From Manis javanica (Eukaryota > Chordata > Mammalia > Pholidota > Manidae), in assembly GCF_040802235.1 (NCBI RefSeq), contig NC_133157.1:31885501-31949500 (forward strand): DNA of 64,000 nucleotides. Reading direction: 5' to 3'. The notes under the pieces are model-generated. The model had not been told where the DNA came from. It was given only the letters and a program-made list of their open reading frames with translations, and made no database searches. Positions 13,601 through 23,754 of the stretch are shown piece by piece. The number at the start of each line of letters is the position of its first letter. Position 1 is the stretch's first letter. Made by a program: the position numbers and the translations under genes.

Positions 13601-16600
13601 TCCTAACACGGGCTTTTGCTGGCAGTGAGTATGATGAGTATGGCTTCCTGACGGTGCCCAACTATGAGGTGGAAGACCTGAAGCTGCTGGCCAAGATCCA
13701 GGCGTTGGAGGTACACTCCCACCACCTGCTGGCCCACGAGGCTGTGGAGCAGCCGCTGCGGGAGCGCTGGGCTACCCTGGGTGACCTTGCACCCTCGGTT
13801 GAACTCAAGCAACTGCTGCGGGCAGGTGTGCCCCAAGAGCACCGGCCACGTGTCTGGAGGTGGCTGGTTCACCTCCGCATCCAGCACCTGCAGGCCCCCG
13901 GCCGCTACCAGGAGCTACTGAGCCGGGGCCAGGCATGTGAGCACCCTGCCGCCCGTCAGATCGAGCTGGACCTGAACCGTACATTCCCCAACAACAAGCA
14001 CTTCACCTGTCCCACCTCCAGCTTCCCCGACAAGCTCCGCCGCGTGCTGCTGGCCTTCTCCTGGCAGAACCCTGCCATCGGCTACTGCCAGGGCCTGAAC
14101 AGGTGAGCACCGTAGCCCCCATGAGGGCACAGCCTTTATCCCTCCGTGCATCCCTGTCTCTCAAGGGCCTCCAAAGAACCTGGAGAGGTGAGCTCAGTAG
14201 GCCTGCTCACTATACAAATGTGAACCAGCAGATAAAAGGACATGTTGAAGACAGAGGTGTGTCACAGGTGGCTCCTTGTCCTGTGCTTTCTCCTTCGATT
14301 TGTGCTCAGGGTGGTGCCACTCCTGTGGAAAGCATTGCAAGCAGTTCCCTGGAGTTGTGTAGTGCACCATCTGGCTCACTTACTGCAGAACCGTCTGGGT
14401 CAGGGACCATTTGCTTCAAGACCATTTGCTCTATCCAAAACCCACTTAGAGGAGCCCAAAGAAAAGAAAATTTGTAAATGTTGCAGAGGAAGGTCATGAA
14501 AGCCAGGAAAAGGAAACAGGTCTACGGGCCAGATATGGTGTTAGAAGCCGAGGCAACTGCTCCCTTCAGCAGAGCTGCAGCGCTGCACAACCCTGGGGCC
14601 TCCATTCATGCCATATCCCATGGGGGTGCCATCCCCTGAGACTGTGCCGCACCCCAGTTCTGCTCTGCAGCCATTTTGGGGGCTGCACGGTCTGTGGCCT
14701 CTTTCCCTCCACATGTCTGCTTAGACGGACTCTATCAGTCATTCCTTGGGCATGTGGGGCCCATCAAGGCTGTCAGAGTGGAGACCTAAGCCCCTGAGTC
14801 TGGAGCCTTTCCATAAGTCTTACTGCTTGTCAATACCCTCATGTCCCAGGCCTAAATTCCAAAAGGAAGGAATCTGATCGGCCCAGCCTGGACTAATTTC
14901 TACTTCTGGTCCAACAGCAGGAGACAAGGCACTGGGAGGGGACTGAGGTGGGGTGACCTAGTTAGGGCGGCCCCCCTCCAGTTCTCTGGAGGACTTCCAT
15001 AGATGTCCCCAGTTATCTCAATAGAGATTACATAATATCAAATATTTCCCAAAGCAAGTTTTGAATCAGTTTAATTTAAACACACATGTACTCAAAGCAA
15101 AATTTACATAAGCCATTCTTTTTTTTCAGACTAGGCAGTGTATGACATTTATTTAACACAGAATAAATATTCAGCTTGTCCCCTCTCAAATTTGAATGAT
15201 TCCTAAGGGTATTTTTGATACTTTAAAATACTAAATTGGGTGAAATTGAGCATATACATGTACAATTACTGGAAATTCAGAATTATATCTGTGGGTAAAA
15301 TTGTAGCATTTCCAGAATATCTCTCCTGGCTTTAGTATATCTGCATATCAATAGGCGTTAAGAGGTGGAGAGAAGTATGGCTTTAGTGCATTTGCATCTT
15401 TTTTCAGGGGTGGAGAAGTTCATCTCCATATCAATGGGTAATTACCTGGGCAACAGAGGGCTTATCTGTACCTGAGAGGGGAGGCGGAGGGCCGGTGTGG
15501 TCGCTGCTGGAGCAAAGAAAGACGGACTGGTACTGCAGTTTGTGAGAAATAAACAGGTTTTAAACTTTATTTCTCCCTTTGACTGATTAGAGGTATTTTG
15601 CCCCGGGATTTCCTTTCCCCGGATTTACAATATCCCAGCACAGTAAATCTATACGAAGAGTCAGGGGAAAATGCTATAGCAGGCAGGGATCTTGAGATAA
15701 GCCTCACAGAAGGAGAGAAGTTTCTCCCTGTGTAGAAAGGCTGCCAAGGGGATGTGGGAACAACTGAGACCAAGAGAAGGGGTTGACACCCAGGAGAATT
15801 TCTCCTTTCTCTGAATCCTTTTTTTCCCTATAATTGGTATTTAGGCAAATATTCGTATTTGCTTTAAATAGTTATTTGTAGTGGAAAGAACCTGTTCAGA
15901 TGTGCAGACGGCAGCGTATTCTTTTCAAGGCCCTTAATCCCAAACCTGCCAGCCCTTTTCACTTGTCAGAGTGCTGTCATCTAGTGGCAGCTATTAGAAC
16001 TGCATGTGTGGTTATATGCAACAAATCCAGTCTGTTTAGAGGGTGACAGCATAGTAATGATCTAGGGCTAATTTAGAGCAAAAGTTTTAAAGCTATTTCC
16101 ATTTAAAATATAAGTGGAGTACTTTAAAAGTTGCTTTTCCTTTCATCCATCACCAGATTCTTCCTTTGCAGACCACTTAGGCCCTGAATGCCTTCAGCTG
16201 GAGTCTGGCTGCAGCCCTAAGTAGTTGGTGGGCCCTAGCTGGTACAAGCAGCCTCTCGTCACTGACTTGTCAATGTGGCAAGAAATCTGAGCTGATGTTG
16301 ACAGCTGGCTCCTGGATTGAACACATCCTGAGGCTCCAGTGGAATGGGGTGGGGTGTAGGGAATACCAGGGTGGACTTTGGGAGCCCTAGGTTCTATTTC
16401 CACTCCAACATCAACTTACTGTGTGACCCTGAGCAGTCACACAGTGAGTTTTCGCTTTTCGGGCCTCAGTTATACAGGCTCTACAATGAATTTATCTGGA
16501 CCAAGGATGACCAGTAAGCAGCAGCTGCCTGAAGCTATCTTGGAGAGTTTCTGGGGCAGCTCCAAACTCAGTGCAGAAAGAACTTTGTCCCCAGCTCTGA

Positions 16601-19600
16601 GAGTGTAGAACTTCCTGTTTCCCAGGAGAACTGTGACTATTCTCTCCATCCACTCAGCTCAGACTCAGGAGAGTTTGTGCAGATATTTTAGCCAGAATGG
16701 AGAGAAATTCCTTCCCAGTTTACTAGGGAGAGAAAAGGGGTTTCTTTTTTCTTTTGAAGATTTGACCCTGTTTCTTTAAAAAAGCATGAACCTTGGAGAA
16801 ACATAAATATCTGGACAATGAAATGTGTTCTTTAAGCCCATTAAGAGGGTGAGGCTTCACAGTGCTGCAAAGTGGCATCTCCCTAAGGGTGTTCAGTGGG
16901 TGCACTGCACAGAAGGGGCTCTACAACCGCACTGGATAGGCCTGGGTGAACCAGGGAGGGTTTTGTCACTGTAAGACTTCTCAGAAGCATTGCTAAAATG
17001 TTGTGCATCGTAAGCCTCTAGAAGGGGGTGAGAGTATGTAGCATTCCCCAAACATCTTTGAAAATGGGACCTTGTGTTCAACTAGCATCTTGAGAGTCCA
17101 GTACATTTTGGGAAATGTATTCTTTGATTGGCTCTGGACAACACCTGCCAGGAAAGATGAGAGAAGTAAAGAAAACAATACTTCTTCCAAGCAGGCATCC
17201 TTGCTCAGCACTGTGGATGTTTTCCTTTCTTACCAGGTCTTATTAGAGCCTCATGATAACTTTAGGTGAGATGGGAAGCAAAGGAGGAAAGGAACTCTGT
17301 GTATTGAGCACCCACTATGTGCTAGAGTAAACTTGGAAGGTAGATATTGTTAATCTCCCTGTACAGATGATGATAGTGGGCCTGAGAGGCTACCACCCTT
17401 GCCAAGGTCTCAAAGCCTGTGGGTGCTAGGATAAGGATAGCTAACATTTATAAAGTGCTCACTGTGTTGCAGGCACTGTGCTGACTATTTATTGTGTGTT
17501 AACTGCATTCATCCTCATAATAGTTCTCAGAGAGGTTAAGTAACTTGCCCAGGATGTGGTATGTCTGGGATTCACACCGAGACAGCAGGACTCCAGAGTC
17601 CCTGCTCTGGATGATCCCCATTGCTTGGAAATCCCCTGTGTAGTCCTCCCGAGAAGCATGGTCATCTCACCCCAGGTGCCAGGAACACCAGCCTGGTTAG
17701 GGAGCAGTGCTGGGCAGGACTTCCCCGCAGGACCCAGAGAGCCACCTCTGCCACTGGCTGCCTGGCTGCAACTTCAGCCAATCACTCCAGACCTCCCTTT
17801 CTTCCACTGCAGGCTGGCAGCCATCGCTCTCTTGGTTCTGGATGAGGAAGAGAGTGCCTTCTGGTGCCTAGTGGCCATTGTGGAGACCATCATGCCAGCT
17901 GATTACTATAGCAAGACGCTTATGTCATCCCAGGTGAGCAGCGCAGGGACGGGACTGAGGGGCCATGCAGGTGCTGAGTTGTTCCTTCAAGCCAGCTAAT
18001 CTAGGAGAAGTCAGGAATTTCTCAGGCCTCCATTTCTCCCTGCATTTAATGGACCAATAACCTTCTCTGGGACTTCTAGGAAGTTCCCATGAGCTGATGT
18101 CAATTATAATTGTTGGAGCCCACAAGACAGACTACTGTTATTGCAGTGGCGACACTATGCCATTAGAAACCCGAGGAGGGGAAAGTCTAGTGTCTCTTGC
18201 AATTTGACAGTGAAGAATTTCAAAACAGAGGTCAGATAGGGTGGAAGATGGAGGTGGTGATGAGTCTAAATACTAATCATTTCCTGATGGGAAATGATGT
18301 CTGTCTCTGTCATCTCATTATCCCCTCGCCTGCCCTCTGAGCACAGGCCAGCCCTGGAGTCAGGCACAGCTAGGTTCGGAAGCCACCCCTCCAGTAATCA
18401 GTTGTGTGGCCTTGGCAAGTGACATCACCTCTCTGAAGCCCAGGTTTGAACGAAAGCAATGCTACTTCCTAGGCTTATTGAGAGGTATAAATGTGAAACC
18501 ATTTCAGACTCCCCATCTCCACTCTCCCCCTTCTCCTGCCTCACCTCTTGTCCCATTCTTGCTACATCAGCACCGTTTGCTTTATGGGGAGGCTACCCAG
18601 AGGGAACTTTCTCACCTCCCACCCACAAACCTATCGCACCATTACCTGCCCACCCATCCTGTTCTCCCTCACTTCCTGTTACAATTGCCCAGCACTGATT
18701 ACTCCTGGGATGCCCACCAGGTGGGGAGGTCAGAAGACAGTGGGTGTTCAGCTGGGGAGGAGAGTTCAGCTGGGGACTGAGGAGTCATCAGGAAATAGGG
18801 GGTGAATCAGGGAAGGACTGTGCTCGGCTACATGAAAGGGAGGCCTAGCCTAACAGTGGCTTAAATGGAGGATTTTTTTTTCTCAGATAGTGACATGAGT
18901 TGAAGGCCCCTAGGTTTCTGCTCTGCCTTCCCTGGCATGTGGCTTTTATCTTCCTGCTCATCACCTGGTGGTCACAAGATGGCTGCACCGTGTCTGGCAC
19001 TCTGACCATGGGCCAGGCTGGAGGAAACAGAGGGTGAAAGGCAGGAGCTGACTCCCTTTCAAACACTTCCCCCGAACCCAGCAATTTCTCTTATACCATA
19101 TGGGTTAGAACTGTAACCCACAGTACCTTTAGTTGCAAAGCAGGATGGAAAAATATTCTGTATTTTATTTTCACATTTTAACATCTCTGAAATTGAGGTA
19201 TATTGTATAACAGAGGTATTGTGGTGGGGTCCTTTTTTTTTTCATTTTTTATTATAGAAAATTTCTAATGTACCAAAAAATAGAGAAAATAATATATGAA
19301 CGTCCCTGTGTCCATCACCCAGTTTCACTAATTATCAGCACAGGGAGGTAGCTCTGTTCGTCTGTACTCTCGCCTGCTCCTGCTTTGATGATCTTGAAGT
19401 AGCTCTCAGACATCGTACCAACTAATTGGTAAATCCTTCAGTAAGTTCAGTGGCATCTTAGATTCAGTGAATTACCCTAGGTTTTGAGCTGGACAGTTGG
19501 CCCCACAGCAGACCTGGGGTTCTGGGTGAGGAAGAAAGTGGGTATTTACACCAGCTGACAGCTGAGAAGTCAGCCATTCCAGGAAAGGAAGAGCAGAGGA

Positions 19601-22069
19601 GACTAAACTGGGCTCATCACAGAGGTAGGAGGCAGGCCACAAAAGAACCATGGCTTGGAGCCAGGGAAGGAGCCAGTGCTGGGAGTAATTGCCCAGGTCA
19701 TGTGAAAGAAGGATAGAGGCATGACCATGACCCCATGGAGAGGTCCCTGCCAGCCATTACCTAGCAGCGTGCCCTTTAGGAGAGTCCTTGATGGCCACTA
19801 TGTCTGTCCTCCACAACCATCCCCAGGAACTCATCCCAAACATTCACTGAGCATCTTGTGCATCAGCCCCCAAATGGGTGGAGAGAAGCAACTATGGTGT
19901 CAGCTAATACATGCTTCAATGGCTTGGCCTGTGGTTCATGGGGCAAAGGACCCGAAACTCCGCTGACCAAGAACTTAGCCCATAGAGGTCTCCCCGTCAA
20001 AGCCGCTGCTCCTGCCTGGAAGACTGTGTGCCCAAGCCGGGAGCAGCGGAGGGACATGCCTGCCTGCCAGGCCGTCTGCAGCTCCTCCGGGTGCTCTGTG
20101 CTCCCTGGGCAGGGGGAGCAGCTCCAGGTGGCAGCTGACAGGCCCTCTCACTGCCTTCCAGGTGGACCAGTGGGTGCTCCGAGACCTCCTCTCAGAGAAG
20201 CTGCCCAAGCTGATGGCGCACTTGGGGCAACACCGAGTGGACCTCTCCTTCATCACCTTCAACTGGTTCCTTGTGGTCTTTGCAGACAGTCTCATCAGCA
20301 ACATTCTCCTGCGCGTCTGGGATGCCTTCCTGTACGAGGGCATCAAGGTGGGGACCCCCGGCGTGGGTGCGCAAGGACGGTCCTGGGCACGTCCCTTCAT
20401 CCCTTGGGGTCTCGTTCTGCCCCTGGAGAATGGGAAGACAGTGCTCACCTGTCAGGGCTGTTGAGGACATCTGGGAGTACAGCTTTGTGAACTAAAGCGC
20501 TTTGCACACAAGAGGGGAAGTGGTGCTTCGGCCTCCAAAGGGGCACCTTAAAGTTTGGGGGAAATCCCTTTCCCCGGAGAGGAGGCATGATCATGATCCA
20601 GGAGGCACATTCCGATCCGTCCATCACCCCTCCATTCACCTGGGCGCCTCCCTCTCTTCCTTCATTTGGGCTGAGCTCCACACTGGGAGGCTGGCACTTG
20701 GGTCTGGTCCCAGCTCTATCCCTCACCTTGTTAGGAGAACCTGGGCATGCCCTTCCCCCAGCCTCTGTCCATTTCCCCAAGGTGGTTGGTGACATACTGC
20801 ACCACAGTTTGGCTCTGTTGTTCCGTTTCATTTCTGCTGACACCCCATGGAAAGACAGTATTACCCCCATTAGGTCCAACAGGGCAACACCTTGCTCAGG
20901 GTCCAGGACAGGTCAGGGTAGAGCCAGGGCTCAGTCCCAATCCATGCTATGCCCAGACTCTGAGCAGTGTCCCACACCTCTCCAGTCTGTTCCTCTCCTT
21001 GGCCTCCCCAAGCTTTCAACCTCTGAAGCCTGTCCAGGGCCTCCCGCCCTGCCTGCATGCATGGGTTCCCTCTAGGGATTGCCTGCCCCGGCCCACCTGA
21101 GCCCCACCTTGCCCCACAGGTGCTGTTCCGCTATGCCTTGGCCATTTTCAAGTACAATGAGGAGGAGATCCTGAGGCTGCAGGATGGCCTGGAAATCTAC
21201 CAGTACCTGCGCTTCTTCACCAAGACCATTTGCAATAGCCAGTGAGAACCCACTTCTGCCCCCATCCGTGGCCCTTCCACCACCCCACCACCCACACACA
21301 CTCCCAAGACACATAGCAGAGGGTAAGCTGGTGTTTGCCAGGTGGAGATTCCTTAGCGATACTGATCCTCCATTACAGCTGGGATCTTTAGGGATAGTCC
21401 ACTGCCTCAGTGGTCTATCTGCGTCTTCTCATGGCATCCAAGGCCTCCATGCAGTTTCATTTATTTCCCACTTTTTCCTGCCCCCAACACTCATGCCCTA
21501 TGATCCTGCCAAACAGATTTATTTGCATTCCTAGGATAACACCCGCCTCTAGGCTTCTACCTTGCAGTTTCTTCTGCCCAGAATGCCTCCTTGCCAATTC
21601 TACCACCACCGTCTTCATTGTCTGGCAAACTTCTACTTATTCTTCAAAACTCAGCTCACATAGCACCTCCTCCAAGAAGCTTTCCCTGACCAACCTTTCT
21701 TTATTGGGTTAGAGCTCCCATTGCCCTAAGCTCCCCCTGCCTCAATACATATCAGTCTGTGTAGAAACTGCCCCCCTACTCATCAGTTCCTCCCTGGAAG
21801 GCGAGCTCCCTGAGGGCAGGGGCAGTGCACTGAGCTCTGGGCTGACTACATTCTTTTGCAGGAAGCTAGTGAACATCGCCTTCAACGACATGAACCCCTT
21901 TCCTATGAAACAGCTGCGACAGCTGCGGGCAGCCCACCGGGAGCGGCTGGAGGCTGAGCTGCAGGAGCTGGAGCAGCTCAAGGCTGAGTACTTGGAGACT
22001 CAGGCATCCCAGAGCCCAGCAGTGCCCAACGGCTGCACCAGCGAGGATGAGGCGGAGGGGGAGGCCTGA
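4236..22069 (+). CDS. TBC1D2: TBC1D2 (Armus/TBC1D2A), 3' part, eight coding exons
   Basis: Rab GTPase-activating protein; in the known family it binds active Rac1 and inactivates Rab7 on late endosomes and autophagosomes, and it promotes E-cadherin degradation. The coding exons are 4236-4631, 9697-9807, 12380-12567, 13626-14102, 17813-17933, 20162-20347, 21120-21241 and 21862-22069. They splice in frame to 602 codons plus a TGA stop. If the protein has the human length of 928 aa, these are residues 327-928. With that offset the TBC domain starts at residue 625 and the catalytic arginine falls on 676, the position mutated in GAP-dead Armus. The order is coiled coil, linker, TBC domain, C-terminal coiled coil. 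The N-terminal PH domain is outside the window. No frameshift or internal stop is seen. The paralogue TBC1D2B is the main alternative, but the sequence and the CORO2A neighbour fit TBC1D2. Confidence 0.96.
5035..5230 (-). mobile_element. MIR SINE, antisense
   Basis: It reads as an antisense MIR: GGCAGGCACCATCCTACATG, then GACAGATGAGAATGCTGGGG and the AGGCAGCTCACCCAGGGTCA segment. Confidence 0.7.
5725..5840 (+). mobile_element. MIR SINE fragment
   Basis: MIR core signature: GGCTCTGCCTCTTACTGGCT followed by GCAAGTGATCTCAGT. Confidence 0.65.
6960..7110 (-). mobile_element. MIR SINE, antisense
   Basis: Antisense MIR core: CTGGTCCAGGGTCACACAGC with flanking GGGGAAAGGA. Confidence 0.6.
7860..8050 (-). 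mobile_element. MIR SINE, antisense
   Basis: The order TAACTGATCGAATCCTCCCA, CCAATTTCCAGATGAGCAGA and GAATAACTTGTCCCAGGGCT is an antisense MIR. Confidence 0.7.
8195..8350 (+). mobile_element. MIR SINE
   Basis: Sense MIR: TACTAGCTGTGTGACTTCGG, then CTCTGAGACCTCATCTGTG and AATTAAATGAGATCCTGTGC. Confidence 0.8.
9440..9640 (+). mobile_element. L1 ORF2 3'-end fragment
   Basis: The stretch CATGGCATTATTCATAAAAA followed by AACTGGAAACATCCAGGG matches the region of old L1s just before the 3' UTR. It ends about 50 bp before a TBC1D2 exon. Confidence 0.6.
9697..9807 (+). CDS. TBC1D2: TBC1D2 coding exon: end of central coiled coil
   Basis: The exon is 111 bp, phase 0/0, and encodes 37 residues (about 459-495). 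The start DDIEAYRTQNHFLNSEIHQV and the following TKIWRKVAEKERALLMK are typical of TBC1D2-family proteins. The acceptor is CTTCTCCAG and the donor AAG|GTGAGT, a perfect consensus. Because it is in frame and a multiple of three, skipping it would not shift the reading frame. Confidence 0.96.
10100..11275 (+). mobile_element. L1 ORF1-type / HAL1-like element
   Basis: About 1.2 kb of A-rich sense sequence with landmarks of old L1 ORF1 or HAL1: GAATCAGTGAACTTGAAAAT, TATAATGTGGGAGTCCCAAA, AACATCCAAGAAGCTCGACA and CTGGCAAAACTTTCCTTCAA. The order of the landmarks is intact but stops interrupt every frame. The short reading frames on the opposite strand here are not genes. Whether it is HAL1 or a plain L1M ORF1 cannot be decided by eye. 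Confidence 0.75.
11640..12100 (-). mobile_element. MIR SINE fragments, antisense (two pieces)
   Basis: An antisense MIR piece lies at about 11650-11735 (GGCTACCTGACTTGCCCAGC) and a clearer one at about 11925-12090 (GGGCTTTACATGTATCAGCT, CATTGTTCAGATGAGGAAGC). Confidence 0.65.
12380..12567 (+). CDS. TBC1D2: TBC1D2 coding exon: coiled coil to pre-TBC linker
   Basis: The exon is 188 bp and starts in phase 0 at CAYLQAKSCQADSKHL. It ends with two bases (AG) of a serine codon completed by the next exon. It encodes residues of about 496-557. The acceptor is CGTTCACAG and the donor CAG|GTAAGC. The second half (EASDASGDSVELSPIR) is acidic and serine-rich, a likely flexible linker before the GAP domain. 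Confidence 0.95.
12690..12820 (-). mobile_element. MIR SINE, antisense
   Basis: Antisense MIR pattern TTTTACAGCTGAGTTGGGGC then CTTGCCCAAGGCCATGTAGC. Confidence 0.6.
12990..13185 (+). mobile_element. MIR SINE
   Basis: Sense MIR: TGTGTGACCTTGGATAAGTC, ACTTTACCTTTCTGAGCCTC and AGGATTAAATGACGCACACA. Confidence 0.85.
13350..13545 (-). mobile_element. MIR SINE, antisense
   Basis: It begins GCACTTACTATGTACCAGGC and carries CGTGCAGATGAGCACATTGA. It lies directly upstream of the TBC-domain exon. Confidence 0.65.
13626..14102 (+). CDS. TBC1D2: TBC1D2 coding exon: TBC (Rab-GAP) domain, catalytic fingers
   Basis: At 477 bp this is the largest exon here, with one base carried in and two carried out. 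It starts with SEYDEYGFLTVPNYEVEDLK, the segment just before the domain, and enters the TBC domain at GVPQEHRPRVWRWLVH (13825 onward). The arginine finger sits in IELDLNRTFP with its codon at 13978-13980, matching human Arg676. The glutamine finger sits in IGYCQGLN with its codon at 14089-14091. Both residues of the dual-finger mechanism are present, so an active GAP is expected. The acceptor is CTGGCAG and the donor AG|GTGAGC. Confidence 0.97.
15300..15640 (+). mobile_element. Possible solo LTR
   Basis: The segment has LTR-like architecture: a moderately GC-rich middle, then an AATAAA (15548-15553) followed about 90 bp later by a CA end. Blocks such as GGGGTGGAGAAGTTCATCTC and CTCCCTTTGACTGATTAG look repeat-derived to me. 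The borders are guesses and no clear target-site duplication was found. No retroviral coding sequence is next to it. Confidence 0.4.
16370..16480 (+). mobile_element. MIR SINE fragment
   Basis: Sense MIR core: CTTACTGTGTGACCCTGAGC followed by CGGGCCTCAGTT. Confidence 0.55.
17295..17605 (-). mobile_element. Two antisense MIR SINEs in series
   Basis: The first (about 17295-17430) begins TTGAGCACCCACTATGTGCT. The second (about 17435-17605) has CACTGTGTTGCAGGCACTGT and GAGGTTAAGTAACTTGCCCA. Both end shortly before the exon at 17813. Confidence 0.7.
17813..17933 (+). CDS. TBC1D2: TBC1D2 coding exon: TBC domain, middle helices
   Basis: The exon is 121 bp. Its first base completes the arginine codon split from the previous exon, and it ends on a codon boundary. 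It encodes LAAIALLVLDEEESAFWCLV and continues to YYSKTLMSSQ, with the conserved TBC motif around E-x-x-A-F-W. The acceptor is CCACTGCAG and the donor CAG|GTGAGC. Residues are about 718-757 in human numbering. Confidence 0.96.
18340..18500 (+). mobile_element. MIR SINE
   Basis: Sense MIR: GAGTCAGGCACAGCTAGGTT, then GTGTGGCCTTGGCAAGTGAC. Confidence 0.65.
19150..19470 (-). mobile_element. L1 3'-UTR fragment, antisense
   Basis: TTTTTTATTATAGAAAATTT, then CCATCACCCAGTTTCACTAA and ATTATCAGCAC, is the complement of an old L1M 3' UTR. A related copy is at 56040-56260. Confidence 0.65.
20162..20347 (+). CDS. TBC1D2: TBC1D2 coding exon: end of TBC domain
   Basis: The exon is 186 bp, phase 0/0, 62 residues (about 758-819). 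It opens with VDQWVLRDLLSEKLPKLMAH and includes the conserved ITFNWFLVVFADS and LRVWDAFLYEG motifs that close the TBC fold. The acceptor is CTTCCAG and the donor AAG|GTGGGG. The first codon is GTG, but this is an internal exon, not a translation start. Confidence 0.96.
21120..21241 (+). CDS. TBC1D2: TBC1D2 coding exon after the TBC domain
   Basis: The exon is 122 bp, phase 0 in, two bases (CA) of a glutamine codon out. It encodes VLFRYALAIFKYNEEEILRL and then QDGLEIYQYLRFFTKTICNS. The acceptor is GCCCCACAG. The donor is CCA|GTGAGA, with A instead of the usual G at the last exon base. If this intron were retained, the frame would run CAG TGA and stop at once. Confidence 0.95.
21560..21850 (+). 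mobile_element. L2 LINE 3'-region fragment
   Basis: The run CCCAGAATGCCTCCTTG, AAAACTCAGCTCACATAGCA, CCTCCTCCAAGAAGCTTTCC and CTCCCTGAGGGCAGGGGCAG is the L2 3' pattern. It fills most of the last TBC1D2 intron. Confidence 0.75.
21862..22069 (+). CDS. TBC1D2: TBC1D2 last coding exon
   Basis: The coding part is 208 bp, with the first base completing a glutamine codon. It encodes the tail from KLVNIAFNDMNPFPMKQLR to the acidic end SEDEAEGEA and a TGA at 22067-22069. The region RERLEAELQELEQLKAEY is a short C-terminal coiled coil, as in the human protein. The acceptor is TTTTGCAG. Confidence 0.96.
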
Positions 22070-22372
22070 CTTGGCCACCTGCCCTCTCTCTGAAGCACTT
22101 TTCCCCCTTGACTGGCAGGCCTGCAGGAGGACAGCCCCCTGAGCCCCATCACCATGTGACACTGGGCAAGTCCCTTCCCCTGTCTGGGCCCCAGTCACCC
22201 ACTGGAACATTGCTAGCTATGAAGCCATTGGTTGGGTCATCCCCTCCAGAGCACATACACAGGGATGCCACCCCATTCTTCCACAGAGCACTTTAGCGCA
22301 CAAGCAAAAATGCTGTCTTTATAGGGTGACCTTGAACATTCTTTATTTGTATAAAACAATGTGAACATTGGA
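22070..22372 (+). other. TBC1D2: TBC1D2 3' UTR (approximate end)
   Basis: This is the sequence after the stop codon. No AATAAA or ATTAAA is seen close by. The best candidate is a non-canonical TATAAA at 22350-22355, followed by a GT-containing stretch, so the end is a guess and the UTR could be longer. Confidence 0.45.
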
Positions 22373-23754
22373 AAGAGTTCACAAGCTTTGGAACTTAAAT
22401 GATTTCAGTAACCAGCTGCTCCTGGGTGGGCCCAGGACTCCACGGCCTGCCACCACCAGGGCCTTCCCAGCCTGGGACATCTGCTGTTTCTCTGGGCATC
22501 TGTGCAGGGCCAGACCCCCCTGGTTCCCTGAGGACTGAGAGCATCTGTTTCTGGGTGACAGCTTCTCTCCCAGGCTGGTTGAACCTGTGTTCCAGGCCCA
22601 GCTCCTGTCCACCAAGGCCTGGTTCCCGAGCCTGGCTCCTATGCTCCCCTTTCTGCTCACAGCCCATTTGGGTGGGGGGGGGGCATTCCCCAGGGAAAAC
22701 CCCTGCCCGCCACCAAGAGGAATGTGGTGTGGAGGTTGGGCAGAGAGCCCCAGGTCAGGTGCCCAACTTGCCCAACAGGCTCTGGCAAGAAGAGTCCTCT
22801 CTTCTCTACAAAATGGGCGGCTGGAGGGTAAGGAAGAGGCAGTGGGAGGGACAGCCACAGACTGTTGCCAAGTCAGTCTTGCTCCTCTAGCACCCACTGG
22901 GTGCAGGAACTCAGTTTCAGTTCTCCTGGGCTCTGCCAGGCCTTTCCTCAACAGATAGAAGCTTCCTCCATTCCTCTTGTGGCAGAGGGCCCAGCTGCAC
23001 GAGTGATTCTGGCGCTCATTTCTCAGCTGAGTCCCTGACTAGGCAGGTACAGCCCTGAGCTCAGCAATGTTCAGAATGAAAGATGGGGGTTGGGGGTTCT
23101 CAATGGCTTGAGGCTCCTGTCCAGGGCTGGGGAAGGAGGCCACGCCCGTCACTGGGGACCAGAGACCCACAGGTGTGAACTTGAGTTCCCCCAGCCCCAG
23201 GTCCCCCACACTGTGCCCACTACACAGCCCTGGGGAGGAGATGCTCAGAGTTCCTTTCCTCCCACGTTCACACAGGCTGCTGGCCAGCCCAAGGGCCCCG
23301 GTTTCATGAATACCCTGCACCGGGACTTGACAGCCTCTCATTCTTACTAACTCTTTTCATATGCTGAGGACTTTCTCCACCAGCAAAATCTGTCAAGCAT
23401 GATGGTGTTCTGAGGGTGGCCTGGGAGGTCCTAGCTACACCTCTGACAGGCTGGGTGCTCTAACCCTGCAGGCTGGCACTGGGGAGACCAGCGGTCCAGC
23501 CTCCCAGAGCTCCTGGAAAGGTTAAAGGACATGATGCTGGGTGCCTGGCCCAGCATGAAGCCCAGCAAGGACAGTGAGCAGTCCTTTTACGAAGAAAACA
23601 TTGCCGGGAGGGCCCTGAGACCTAGAAAAGGCCCAAGTCTCCAGGAAACAGCCCCGCTGGTCCTTCAGACTCCAGCCTTAAAATTCACATTCCCTCCTCA
23701 GCAAAAAAAATGAGACAATCCCACATCAGACAGGGGCTGCCAGACAAAGGGCAC

